Below are positions 19,197-27,486 of a DNA stretch of 64,000 nt, one piece after another; the stretch's first letter is position 1, and each line of letters begins with the position of its first letter. Location of the stretch: assembly GCA_902599335.1 (NCBI GenBank), contig CACKFA010000006.1, positions 1 to 64,000 of the forward strand, in the 5' to 3' direction. Origin of the DNA: an uncultured Pelagibacteraceae bacterium (lineage in GTDB: Bacteria > Pseudomonadota > Alphaproteobacteria > Pelagibacterales > Pelagibacteraceae). Under the pieces are notes generated by a model, which saw nothing but the letters and a program-made list of their open reading frames with translations, was not told the origin of the DNA and did not search any database. Made by a program: the position numbers and the translations under genes.

Positions 19197-20266
19197 AAAA
19201 ATATCAAGTAGCTATAATTGGAACTAATATAGGAGCAAAACATTTCGAGGATTTTCAAAAAATATCTCAGAGGTTTAATGTTCACACCATATGTGGTTTA
19301 ACCAGAGAGTCTATTGATAAAATATTAAAGTCAAATACAGAAACAAAAGTTTCTCTTAATTTTGAAGATGTATTAAAAGTTAAAGAAATTGATATAATTG
19401 ATATTTGTCTTCCACCTCACTTACATTTTTCTGCTTGTAAAAAAGCTATGGAGGCTGGAAAGCATGTAATTTGTGAAAAACCTTTAGTCTCTAGTCTTAA
19501 AGAAGTAGATGAATTAGAAAAAATTAGCAAAGAAACTAGTAAAATTATTTTTCCAGTATTTCAATATCGATATGGTCTAGGATTTTCAAAGTTAAAAGCA
19601 TTAATCAAATCAGGTTTGGCAGGAAAACCATTAGTTGCATCTTTAGAAACCCACTGGAATAGAGGAAAAGATTACTATTCAAAACCATGGAGAGGAACCT
19701 GGAAAGGTGAACAAGGTGGAGCAATTTTAAGTCACTCTATTCATATTCATGATTTAGTTAGTATGATCCTGGGTCCTGTATCAAATGTTTTTGCAAAACT
19801 AACGACTAGAGTAAATGATATTGAGGTTGAGGATTGTGCTGCTCTTTCAATTGAAATGGAAACTGGAGCTCTTGTTACAAGTTCTATTACATTGGGTGCT
19901 GCAAACGACACTAGTAGACTTAGATTTTGTTTTGAGGGATTAACTGCTGAGTCTGCTGCTTCTCCTGAAAAACCCTATAGCCCAGCTGATGATGAGTGGA
20001 CTTTTTTACCAAGAGCACCAATAACACAAAGTCAAATTGAAGATGTATTATCTAAAGTAAAACAAACTAAATCCTGGTATGCTGGTATGTTTGAGGAAAT
20101 AGCAAATAAACTTAATGGTTTGCCTAGTGATGAGGTAACCTTAACGGACGCTAGAAATTCTTTAGAATTTGTCACCGCAGTCTATGCTTCATCAAGACAA
20201 AATAAAACAATTGAAATTCCAATAGATAAAAAAAATAAACTCTATAATTCCTGGCTCCCTAATTAA
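19193..20266 (+). CDS. Gfo/Idh/MocA family oxidoreductase
   Basis: Second dehydrogenase of this family in the run, 357 aa, overlapping the first by four bases. It has the Rossmann start VAIIGTNIGAKHF, the classical CEKPLVSS motif (Lys contacts the cofactor), and LSHSIHIHDLVSMILG with the catalytic His region. The two paralogues are clearly divergent, so they probably act on different substrates or oxidation states in one pathway. It converges with pcs five bases downstream. Confidence 0.88.
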   Translation: MKKYQVAIIGTNIGAKHFEDFQKISQRFNVHTICGLTRESIDKILKSNTETKVSLNFEDVLKVKEIDIIDICLPPHLHFSACKKAMEAGKHVICEKPLVSSLKEVDELEKISKETSKIIFPVFQYRYGLGFSKLKALIKSGLAGKPLVASLETHWNRGKDYYSKPWRGTWKGEQGGAILSHSIHIHDLVSMILGPVSNVFAKLTTRVNDIEVEDCAALSIEMETGALVTSSITLGAANDTSRLRFCFEGLTAESAASPEKPYSPADDEWTFLPRAPITQSQIEDVLSKVKQTKSWYAGMFEEIANKLNGLPSDEVTLTDARNSLEFVTAVYASSRQNKTIEIPIDKKNKLYNSWLPN

Positions 20267-20271
20267 AATAA

Positions 20272-21009
20272 TTAATTTTTGAAAGTTTTAAATATGCTTA
20301 CAGATATAAAATAAATATTTGAAACAACCCATAAAAACATTAAGAAAACCTCATATACTGGGTTTATGTTTAAATCCTTTATTAAAATTAACAAAATTGA
20401 AGTAATAAACCAAAATATTGCAAAAATAATTGATAAACTTTTAAATTTTTTAACTCTTAAAGGATGAATACATTTTAAAGGAGAAAATTTTAATAATATT
20501 AATAAAATTAAAAATATTAAGTTAAAATTTTGGCTAGTGCCAAAAATATAAAAGTAAAGTACGATTACATTCCAAATAGCTGGAAAACCATTATAGTAAT
20601 TATCATTTGTTAAAATATTCAAATTCACATAAGAATAAATAGAAATAAAAATCAAAATTACAGGAATTAATAAAATAAACTGGTCTGGTACATACCTAAA
20701 CCAATAAATCATTACTGATGGTATTATAACATAGTTAAAAAAATCAATTATACTATCCAGCATTTTACCATCAATATGTGGTAAATTTTTTTTCACATTA
20801 AATTTTCTAGCTAAAGTTCCATCAACACTGTCTATTAAAAATGCAAACCCAAGCCAAAGAAAAGCCGCTTTTTGGTTATTATTCATAACAGCAATTAAAG
20901 CAAAAAAACCAGAAACAATTCCTAATCCAGTCAATAAGTGAACAAGAATACCAAGAAATCTATCTTGTTTAAAAAGTTCATAGGTTTTAATATTTTTTTC
21001 TTTACTCAT
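20272..21009 (-). CDS. pcs: Phosphatidylcholine synthase (CDP-alcohol phosphatidyltransferase)
   Basis: Integral membrane enzyme, 245 aa, about eight helices. The CDP-alcohol phosphotransferase signature is complete (D63-G64, A67-R68, G81, D85, D89 in VDGTLARKF and DGKMLDSIID). Its spacing and the later GFPAIWNVIV and CIHPLRVKK blocks match rhizobial Pcs, which joins CDP-diacylglycerol and choline directly, rather than PgsA or PssA. Phosphatidylcholine made this way depends on choline uptake. It lies on the same strand as two secreted-protein genes, 13 bases after the Cys-rich one. Confidence 0.85.
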   Translation of the reverse strand: MSKEKNIKTYELFKQDRFLGILVHLLTGLGIVSGFFALIAVMNNNQKAAFLWLGFAFLIDSVDGTLARKFNVKKNLPHIDGKMLDSIIDFFNYVIIPSVMIYWFRYVPDQFILLIPVILIFISIYSYVNLNILTNDNYYNGFPAIWNVIVLYFYIFGTSQNFNLIFLILLILLKFSPLKCIHPLRVKKFKSLSIIFAIFWFITSILLILIKDLNINPVYEVFLMFLWVVSNIYFISVSIFKTFKN

Positions 21010-21022
21010 TTTTTTTCTAAAT

Positions 21023-21715
21023 TTATCTTGCCAATTTTATGAAAATATCTCCCATCCCACTTTGTAATTGTTCATCAGGCGTATTGTTTCTAAATTCACA
21101 AAATAAACCAGTCACTTGATGATCATCTATTTTGACAATTTCGGATTTATCACAAGATTTAGCTTGATGGAATAATCCAATAACTAGCCTATTATTTAGT
21201 TCTACAACTTGATCTTTTGATAAACTTTCACCATCACAAAAATAATCTCTATTTACTTGATTAGGAAAATTTTTTTTACCACACGGGTTTTTAATGGTTA
21301 AAACATAAAACTCTTTTTCTACATCTTTAAATTTATGTTTCATTTTATCAACTTTTGAATATTTCATTACATCACAAGAACATGGAATACAGCATCTGTA
21401 ATAATCCCCACAAATTTTTTTATTTGTACCAACTTCTTGTAAATATACTTTTTCAGGATCAGCATTAGGATCTATTAAAGAACCAGATACAGCACAATAA
21501 AGTTTATTAAACTCTACAAACTCTTGATAAGTAATGTCTTTATTTAATATATGTTTAAAAAATTTTGGACCAGCAGCGTTTCTATTTCTATCTGGAAATA
21601 TCTTACTCCACTCATTTACTAATTCTTGATAATAATTTCTTTCTTGTGCTTCTAAACTTGAGTTATAAGAAAAAACTAAAAATATGGTAATTATTATAAA
21701 AAAAAATTTTTTCAT
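21023..21715 (-). CDS. Secreted cysteine-rich protein of unknown function
   Basis: 230 aa with a clear signal peptide (MKKFFFIIITIFLVFSYNSS, cleavage near residue 23). The middle has a cluster of cysteines (ICGDYYRCCIPCSCDVMK) and further Cys pairs around NPCGKK and YFCDGE, which suits disulfide bonding or metal binding in the periplasm. I do not recognise the family. It is seven bases downstream of the FG-GAP gene on the same strand and may work with it. Confidence 0.62.
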   Translation of the reverse strand: MKKFFFIIITIFLVFSYNSSLEAQERNYYQELVNEWSKIFPDRNRNAAGPKFFKHILNKDITYQEFVEFNKLYCAVSGSLIDPNADPEKVYLQEVGTNKKICGDYYRCCIPCSCDVMKYSKVDKMKHKFKDVEKEFYVLTIKNPCGKKNFPNQVNRDYFCDGESLSKDQVVELNNRLVIGLFHQAKSCDKSEIVKIDDHQVTGLFCEFRNNTPDEQLQSGMGDIFIKLAR

Positions 21716-21722
21716 AAAAACA

Positions 21723-23150
21723 TTAATTATTTTGTTTAATTTCCAATGTTTTATTTAATTCATTAATTTCAAAAGTGTTTTCTTCTCCATTAGTCCAAGT
21801 AACAATAATCTTAATATTTCTCTCATTTTTTCGAATTCCGTAATGTGCCACTGGCTCCATTTGACACAAGTATCCTGAGCCTGAATCTATTGTTTTAGAA
21901 TGAGTTCTTAAATTTGAAACAAGAGTTACAGTAGCTCCTCTTGCTGGAGCACCGTGCATATTAATTGGCTTTATCCTTAAGAAATTATTTTTTTTTGAAT
22001 TTGCCTTATATAAAGTTAAAGGCTGATAACCAGATTCTCCATGAGATATTAAAAGCTCAAGTATTCCATCACCGTCTATATCGGCTACTGCAGCTCCTGT
22101 TCCTAATCCATTAGTTTCTAAAGCATTTCCAATATTTATTTCTTTGAATTCACCATTATCAAAAATTTTAAATAATTTATTTGGCTCGCCAATATTATTC
22201 ATGAATACTTCGTCATAACCATCATTATCAAAATCAGCAGAGATTACTGTTCTAATTCTCGATGGGGCGCTAAATTGTTTGTCAGCTATATCTACAAACT
22301 TATTATTTTTTAAAACAAATGCTCGATGAGGCCCTTCCCAATTTGAAGTTAATATATCTAATCTACCTCTATAATAAATATCACTTAGCGCAGTTCCACG
22401 GCCGTTTTGAAAGGTATCATCAACAGCATAATCTTTCGCAAGTTCAACAAAATTTCCATTATTATTATAATATAAAAAATTCTCCCCTCTTTCATTTGCA
22501 GCAAAAATATCAGATCTTCCAGATAAAATATTACCTGAAATAACCGCTCTACCTCCAGTAATTTTATCAATACCTAGCTCTGAAGCTTTGTCTATTATTT
22601 CATTTCCATCTTTTTCATAAAATCTTGTAGGCCCTCCATAATTTGCAACATATATTCCGTAAGCTCCATTTCCATTTCTATCTACACATACAACTGATCT
22701 ACCTGCTGTAAGATTTAAATTTTCCTGGTTTATTTCTAATTCAAATAAATCAAAAAATTTATTTCCATCAAAATCTAATAATCTGTCTGAATATCTTTTG
22801 TTTCCACTATAAGTGTCTGTATTTAAAAAATATATTTCCTCATAACCATCCTGATCAATATCACACGATGCTACTCCTATAGTTTTACGATTTTTGTCTA
22901 TAAATATACTTTGGTTAATTGAATTGAACAAAATACCCTTTTTATGAGCTAGGGCTAAATTATTAAATCCAAATCCAGTTACAATAAATTCAAAATTTCC
23001 ATCGTTGTTTACATCTGAAACGGACACACCATAACTTAATCTAGGTTGATTTTCTAATATTTGGTAAGTTATATCTTCAAAGAAATCATCTGATTTTGAA
23101 TAATTAACAATATTCAAAAATATTAATAAAAATATAAATAATTTTTTCAT
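21723..23150 (-). CDS. Secreted FG-GAP/VCBS repeat protein with ASPIC/UnbV C-terminal domain
   Basis: 475 aa with an N-terminal signal peptide (MKKLFIFLLIFLNIVNYSKS). At least five blade-like repeats carry Asp-rich calcium-loop motifs: DVNNDGNFE, DIDQDGYEE, DRNGNGAYG, DFDNDGYDE and DIDGDGILE, so a beta-propeller is expected. The C-terminus has the ASPIC/UnbV pattern GAPARGATVTL and GSGYLCQMEP. Related proteins are extracellular, often in binding or adhesion; a precise role is unknown. It is divergent from the gene at 23252. Confidence 0.82.
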   Translation of the reverse strand: MKKLFIFLLIFLNIVNYSKSDDFFEDITYQILENQPRLSYGVSVSDVNNDGNFEFIVTGFGFNNLALAHKKGILFNSINQSIFIDKNRKTIGVASCDIDQDGYEEIYFLNTDTYSGNKRYSDRLLDFDGNKFFDLFELEINQENLNLTAGRSVVCVDRNGNGAYGIYVANYGGPTRFYEKDGNEIIDKASELGIDKITGGRAVISGNILSGRSDIFAANERGENFLYYNNNGNFVELAKDYAVDDTFQNGRGTALSDIYYRGRLDILTSNWEGPHRAFVLKNNKFVDIADKQFSAPSRIRTVISADFDNDGYDEVFMNNIGEPNKLFKIFDNGEFKEINIGNALETNGLGTGAAVADIDGDGILELLISHGESGYQPLTLYKANSKKNNFLRIKPINMHGAPARGATVTLVSNLRTHSKTIDSGSGYLCQMEPVAHYGIRKNERNIKIIVTWTNGEENTFEINELNKTLEIKQNN

Positions 23151-23251
23151 TTAATTTCCAACTAGACTAAAAATTAAAAATTAAAACTGTTAATATTGGC
23201 ATAGTTAATTTATTGTAATTTCAATAGTAAATATAAAAAATTTAGTTAAAT

Positions 23252-23719
23252 ATGAGTGATCTCAACAAAGCGCCAAACGATTTTTTCAATAATTGGAATA
23301 AAATTAATTCCATGTCATATAAAAATGTTATTGAACTACATGTTAAGAGAAGTAGTGAAAAAAAGATATTAGCTTTAATTCAATTTGAATTAGATCAGTT
23401 TTCAGAAAATGTTCAAAAGGATTTGGTTATTTCTGAAACAAGTTTTTTCTATCAAGAAATATCAAATCTTTTCAGAGACTCAAACTGGTGGTCAACTGCT
23501 ACAGTAACAGATGCTTGTAAATATTATTTAAACTGTGCAAGAAATAATATTTCTTATTTTGAAAACTATATAGAGGCAGATAGTAATTTGTCTCAAAATC
23601 AAAAAAATGAGATATTTGCTTTATATCAATTATGCACTCTATTTGTTTCTTGGAATGCTATTAAAGACAAACAAATAAGAGAAATTATAGATATTAGAAA
23701 AAGTTTATTTTTTAGATAA
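23252..23719 (+). CDS. Hypothetical protein, unknown family
   Basis: 155 aa, no signal peptide or membrane helix, predicted mostly helical. Contains WNKINSMSYKNVIELH, FRDSNWWSTATVTDACKYYLN and an aromatic-rich C-terminal half. I do not recognise the family. Codon use matches neighbours, and the frame is intact over its full length, which supports a real gene. The overlapping minus-strand ORF (23626-23808) is a shadow. Confidence 0.6.
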   Translation: MSDLNKAPNDFFNNWNKINSMSYKNVIELHVKRSSEKKILALIQFELDQFSENVQKDLVISETSFFYQEISNLFRDSNWWSTATVTDACKYYLNCARNNISYFENYIEADSNLSQNQKNEIFALYQLCTLFVSWNAIKDKQIREIIDIRKSLFFR

Positions 23720-23728
23720 ATATTTAGA

Positions 23729-23935
23729 TTAATAATATTCATACTTTTTTTCTTGTCTTTTATATCTTTCAGAGCGAATACTGACATAATTACCTTGTTC
23801 ATAGGCATTGCACCAAAAAATACGTCTTTGTTCTCAAGCTAGTGCAGCACGATTACGCTCTATTCTCTCCTTTTCTTTCATTTCTTTAGTAAATTCTCGA
23901 TGTCAAAATAATCCCAAAGTCTTAAATGAAACTTA
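23729..23935 (-). pseudogene. Probable decayed small gene
   Basis: The 259-base gap between 23719 and 23979 reads like broken coding sequence on the minus strand. One frame gives FTKEMKEKERIERNRAALA, a TGA stop, then EQRRIFWCNAYEQGNYVSIR and a tail ending KYEYY before TAA at 23729-23731. Upstream, LRLWDYFDIE lies in another frame, so one frameshift plus one stop would join about 65 residues. The composition (charged helix, aromatic tail) looks protein-like, but without a relative this cannot be proved. Confidence 0.4.
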
Positions 23936-23978
23936 TGTCACAGAGACAGATAATAAATATATTTGTAATTAAAATCTC

Positions 23979-24170
23979 ATGAAAACAATATTTGTTATAG
24001 GTTCAAAAAAACATACACTGAAGTACACAAGAAAAATGCCCGAAGGTGAAGTTAAGAAAATGAAATCATTTGTTACAAACAAAGGTCAAAAGCTTGAGAA
24101 AACTTCAAAATTTAAAATTTTAAAAGTATCAGACGACAATACTTCAAGAACTTTCAAAATCAGTCTTTAA
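23979..24170 (+). CDS. Small basic hypothetical protein
   Basis: 63 aa, Lys-rich (MKTIFVIGSKKHTLKYTRKMPEGE), no membrane segment. It lies nine bases before the photolyase ATG and is probably cotranscribed with it. Function unknown. The basic charge might suit nucleic acid binding, which is only a guess from composition. Confidence 0.55.
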   Translation: MKTIFVIGSKKHTLKYTRKMPEGEVKKMKSFVTNKGQKLEKTSKFKILKVSDDNTSRTFKISL

Positions 24171-24179
24171 TTATTTAAA

Positions 24180-25637
24180 ATGAACAAAATCGTATGGTTC
24201 AGGAACGATCTACGTGTATCTAATAATGATGCTTTTAACGAAGCTATAAAATCAGGAAAGATTTTACCAATTTACATATTTGATAAAGAATATCACAAAT
24301 TACCTACATCAAGCTCATTCCATTTAGATTTTTTAAAATCATCATTAGACGATTTATCAAAAACACTAAGTGAAAAATATAATGCTAAACTCAATATATA
24401 TTATGGAGATACATTAGAAATTTTAAGTCATTTAACTGATATATATAAAATAAATGATGTTTATTCAAATATAATATTCAAGAACATGTATATAACTAAC
24501 TTAGATAAAGAAGTTAGTTTTTTATTTAAAGAAAAAAATATTAACTGGAGAATATCAAATCAATTTGGCGTTCAACTAAATCATAGAATTAGAAATAAAT
24601 GGTCATATAATTGGAATAAATTTATAGATAGTAAAAGCGCTAATTCAAATTTAAATTGTGAGTTTATTTCAGATGATTATGTAGAAGATTTATCGAAAAT
24701 AAAAACAAATAATTTAGAATATGGAAAAATTCAAATTGGCGGAAGACAAAATGCACTTCAACTTTTAGACTCATTCCTTAATGACAGATCAGAAAATTAC
24801 CAAAAAGAAATGTCTTCACCAATAACTGGAGAAACTTCTTGTTCTAGATTAAGTCCTCATATTGCATTCGGAAATATTTCTATTAAAGAAATTTTTACAA
24901 AAACTAACCATAAATTAAAATCCAAATTGTCTTTTTCAAAAAAGAAATCTTTAATTGCATTTAAAAGTCGATTAGCTTGGCACTGTCATTTTATTCAAAA
25001 GTTATATGATGAACCAGAAATTGAATTTAGAAATATGAATAGCGCTTATAATGGAATAAGAGAAAATGATTTTAATGAAGATTATCATTTAGCATGGAAA
25101 AATGGAACTACTGGTTATCCCTTTGTTGATGCTTGTATGAGGTACCTTAGAACTAATGGATGGATTAATTTTAGAATGAGAGCAATGTTAGTTTCATTTG
25201 CGTCTTATCAATTATGGCTTGATTGGAAAAAAACATCAAAACATTTAGCAAAATTATTTACAGATTATGAGCCAGGCATTCATTATTCACAATTTCAAAT
25301 GCAATCAGGAACAACAGGAATAAATTCAATAAGAATTTACAATCCAATTAAACAATCAATTGATCAAGATCCTAACGGAGATTTTATCAAAAAATGGGTG
25401 CCAGAATTAAAAGAAATACCCAATAAATTAGTCCATGAGCCATGGAAACTAACCTATATTGATCAAAAGGGCCTAGGTATTGAGATAGGAAAACATTATC
25501 CAAATCCAATTGTTGATCACCATTCTTCATCAAAGATTGCAAGAGATAAGATTTGGATGGTTAAAAAAACAGAAGAGGCAAAGTTTAATGCCAAAAAAAT
25601 CTTAGAAAAGCACGCAAGTGTTAAGGGAAGACGATAA
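24180..25637 (+). CDS. phrB: Deoxyribodipyrimidine photo-lyase / cryptochrome family
   Basis: 485 aa. N-terminal alpha/beta antenna domain (IVWFRNDLRVSNNDAF) and C-terminal FAD domain (SRLSPHIAFGNIS, FVDACMRYLRTNGWINFRMRAMLV-type core, HYSQFQMQSGTTG). These blocks fit class I CPD photolyases and close cryptochrome-like relatives, which use light to reverse UV pyrimidine dimers. The region after HYSQFQMQSG reads TTGINSIRIYNP rather than the common STGTD...RIFNP, so it may belong to a distinct subgroup. Repair activity is likely but not certain. Confidence 0.86.
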   Translation: MNKIVWFRNDLRVSNNDAFNEAIKSGKILPIYIFDKEYHKLPTSSSFHLDFLKSSLDDLSKTLSEKYNAKLNIYYGDTLEILSHLTDIYKINDVYSNIIFKNMYITNLDKEVSFLFKEKNINWRISNQFGVQLNHRIRNKWSYNWNKFIDSKSANSNLNCEFISDDYVEDLSKIKTNNLEYGKIQIGGRQNALQLLDSFLNDRSENYQKEMSSPITGETSCSRLSPHIAFGNISIKEIFTKTNHKLKSKLSFSKKKSLIAFKSRLAWHCHFIQKLYDEPEIEFRNMNSAYNGIRENDFNEDYHLAWKNGTTGYPFVDACMRYLRTNGWINFRMRAMLVSFASYQLWLDWKKTSKHLAKLFTDYEPGIHYSQFQMQSGTTGINSIRIYNPIKQSIDQDPNGDFIKKWVPELKEIPNKLVHEPWKLTYIDQKGLGIEIGKHYPNPIVDHHSSSKIARDKIWMVKKTEEAKFNAKKILEKHASVKGRR

Positions 25638-25695
25638 TATTTTAAAAGTGCAATTAAATTAACAACATTTAAGATTAAACAAGAAAAGTAAAGAT

Positions 25696-25764
25696 GTGAA
25701 TAAAGAAAACTCGCAGAAACTCTGGAAAATTATTCAGGAAGCTGGCGATTATTTGGGGTGCTAG
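25696..25764 (+). pseudogene. Truncated copy of the small gene at 27538
   Basis: GTG-started frame reading VNKENSQKLWKIIQEAGDYLGC then stop. This aligns without gaps to the first 20 residues of the intact 75-aa protein encoded at 27538 (MNKENASKLWKMIQEAGDYL). Nucleotide identity is high up to about 25756 (GATTATTTGG) and then ends abruptly. It is either a relic left by a rearrangement or, less likely, a tiny peptide gene. Confidence 0.65.
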
Positions 25765-25776
25765 TGGTACACCCGA

Positions 25777-25806
25777 CTTCACACTACCTCACACTACTTC
25801 ACACTA
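25777..25806 (+). repeat. Three tandem copies of a 10-mer (CTTCACACTA)
   Basis: Direct repeat CTTCACACTA, CCTCACACTA, CTTCACACTA with one mismatch in the middle unit. The run is bracketed by CTAGTG (25761-25766) and CACTAG (25802-25807), which are reverse complements. It lies just after the truncated gene copy and is locally GC-richer than its surroundings. Confidence 0.85.
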
Positions 25807-25871
25807 GTTATGCGGATAATTAAAATTTGATTGAAAATAATTCGCATAAAGACTCATCAATTTAAGCAAAA

Positions 25872-25909
25872 AACTATACCCCAAACTATACCAAGTTGAG
25901 ATAAATCAA
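25872..25909 (+). repeat. Left copy of a 38-bp imperfect direct repeat flanking lrp-DHDPS
   Basis: AACTATACCCCAAACTATAC... matches 27487-27524 at 34 of 38 positions, same orientation. Each copy contains two AACTATACC elements 12 bases apart followed by TTGAGATAAATCAA. The two copies bracket the Lrp-type regulator and the DHDPS-family gene, about 1.6 kb apart. The nature of the repeat (attachment-like site, duplicated leader or other) is not known. Confidence 0.8.
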
Positions 25910-25924
25910 CTTAATGTAATATCT

Positions 25925-26377
25925 TTATTCTACTCGTGAATATTCTGATTTAACTCTACGTAAAGGTATGGACGTTTCAACTGAAGAAACACCATCTATT
26001 ACAGTAAGTTTTTTTGTTAAAAAATCTTCAAATTCCTCAACGTCTTTAACCGCAATTCTAATTAAGTAATCCTTAGCACCTGTCATTAACCAACATTCAA
26101 CAACTTCAGGAAAATTTAAAATTTTTTTCTCAAATTTATCAAAATTTTTTGATTGTTGTTTTTCTAAGCTTATAAATATAAATGCAGGAAATTTGTAACC
26201 AAGTGAAGTTTCATCAATATTTATTGAATAATTTTTAATTATATTATTTTCTTCTAATTGGTTTATTCTTCTTGCGGTAGGAGCAATACTTAAATTTATT
26301 TTCTCACTAATATTTTGAAGTGTAGTTTTGCTGTTATTTTTAAGTATTTTTACAATCTTTTTATCAACTTCATCCAT
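25925..26377 (-). CDS. Lrp/AsnC family transcriptional regulator
   Basis: 150 aa with an N-terminal helix-turn-helix (VDKKIVKILKNNSKTTLQNI, then ISEKINLSIAPTARRINQLE) and a C-terminal RAM/ligand domain (AFIFISLEKQ through CWLMTGAKDYLIRIAV). It is divergent from the DHDPS-family gene across a 117-base AT-rich gap, the usual layout for a local regulator responding to an amino acid or the enzyme's substrate. Confidence 0.9.
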   Translation of the reverse strand: MDEVDKKIVKILKNNSKTTLQNISEKINLSIAPTARRINQLEENNIIKNYSINIDETSLGYKFPAFIFISLEKQQSKNFDKFEKKILNFPEVVECWLMTGAKDYLIRIAVKDVEEFEDFLTKKLTVIDGVSSVETSIPLRRVKSEYSRVE

Positions 26378-26422
26378 ATTTTTAATAAATTTTATTAATA
26401 TTTATAAAATATCTTATAAAAT

Positions 26423-26450
26423 TTACTAATATTCAACTATAAATTAGTAA
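26423..26450. promoter_or_regulatory. Inverted repeat, candidate Lrp-type operator
   Basis: TTACTAAT (26423-26430) and its exact reverse complement ATTAGTAA (26443-26450) are separated by 12 bases in the gap between the divergent regulator and DHDPS-family genes. Location and symmetry fit an autoregulatory operator. The high AT content makes chance palindromes more likely, so confidence is limited. Confidence 0.42.
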
Positions 26451-26494
26451 TAATAGAGAAAATTTATTTTTAATTTCATGTAATTAATAATTAT

Positions 26495-27463
26495 ATGAAT
26501 AAATCTAAATCATTTGATCCAATCTGGGTTCCAATTATTTCTCAATATCAAAACACAAAAAATTTAGAGCTAGATGAAAAGCTTATTCAAAAACATATCA
26601 ATTGGTTAGACCCACATGTAAAACAATTCTTGGTATGCGGAACTACAGGAGATGGATGGAATTTAACTGATAAATTAATTTTTAATTGGTTAGATATATT
26701 AAATGATAACTCTTTAATCAAAAAAGATAACAAAATATTATTTGGAGCATTTGGAAAAACAACAGAAGATGTTCTAAGACGTGCAGATATCATAGAAAGA
26801 TATATAGATAAAAATGGATCATCTGCTGGTTTTTTTGGATTAACTTTGTGTGCTCCCGTTGACGAAAACATCAAACAAGAAGGAATTATTTCACATTTTA
26901 AGCTTATCATTGAAAATACACATTTACCAATTTCTATCTATCAATTACCTCAAGTAGTAAAATGTAAAATTGAACCTGAAACATTAAAAATATTAAAAGA
27001 TAATTTTCAAGATAGAATTCAATTATTTAAGGATACTAGTGGTGAAGATGATGTTGTGAATTCTAGAATTAATTTTAATGATTTAATATTTTTAAGAGGA
27101 GCAGAAGAAAATTATTTTGATCATTTAAAACCTAATGGGAAATATGATGGATTTTTATTAAGCTCAGCAAATTGTTTTGGTAAAATTTTAAGAGAAATTT
27201 ATAATAATGTTGCAAAGGGTAATTTTAAAGATGCAGAAAAAATGTCTGAGGAACTAAGCGATATAATTAGAATTTCATTCTCAGAAGGTCAAAAACTAGA
27301 TTTTGGAAACCCTTTTTCTAATGTAAATAAAGCATTTGCTCATGTCTTGATTAATAAAGATAATCTTAGTTGCAAAACATGTTTTGACAGAAATATACCT
27401 AATGAATTTTTAAATGATATGTTTCTATTGCTATCTAAATATAACTTAAGAAAATCCTTATAG
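26495..27463 (+). CDS. DHDPS/NAL family class I aldolase-type protein
   Basis: 322 aa, TIM barrel of the dihydrodipicolinate synthase family. Visible landmarks: CGTTGDGWNL (pyruvate-binding GTTGE variant), SIYQLPQVV with the catalytic Tyr, and LFKDTSGE with the Schiff-base Lys. Family members act on pyruvate-type keto acids (lysine synthesis, sialic acid, hydroxyproline, sugar acid breakdown). The GDG variant and the divergent Lrp regulator point to a catabolic role rather than DapA. It lies between the two 38-bp repeats. Confidence 0.82.
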   Translation: MNKSKSFDPIWVPIISQYQNTKNLELDEKLIQKHINWLDPHVKQFLVCGTTGDGWNLTDKLIFNWLDILNDNSLIKKDNKILFGAFGKTTEDVLRRADIIERYIDKNGSSAGFFGLTLCAPVDENIKQEGIISHFKLIIENTHLPISIYQLPQVVKCKIEPETLKILKDNFQDRIQLFKDTSGEDDVVNSRINFNDLIFLRGAEENYFDHLKPNGKYDGFLLSSANCFGKILREIYNNVAKGNFKDAEKMSEELSDIIRISFSEGQKLDFGNPFSNVNKAFAHVLINKDNLSCKTCFDRNIPNEFLNDMFLLLSKYNLRKSL

Positions 27464-27486
27464 GAATTTGTAAAATTTTGTGGGAT

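Noticed and set aside
25638-25924. tRNA or small RNA in the gap after the photolyase gene
   Set aside because: No cloverleaf arms or CCA end could be drawn; the gap is explained by the gene relic, tandem 10-mers and the 38-bp repeat.
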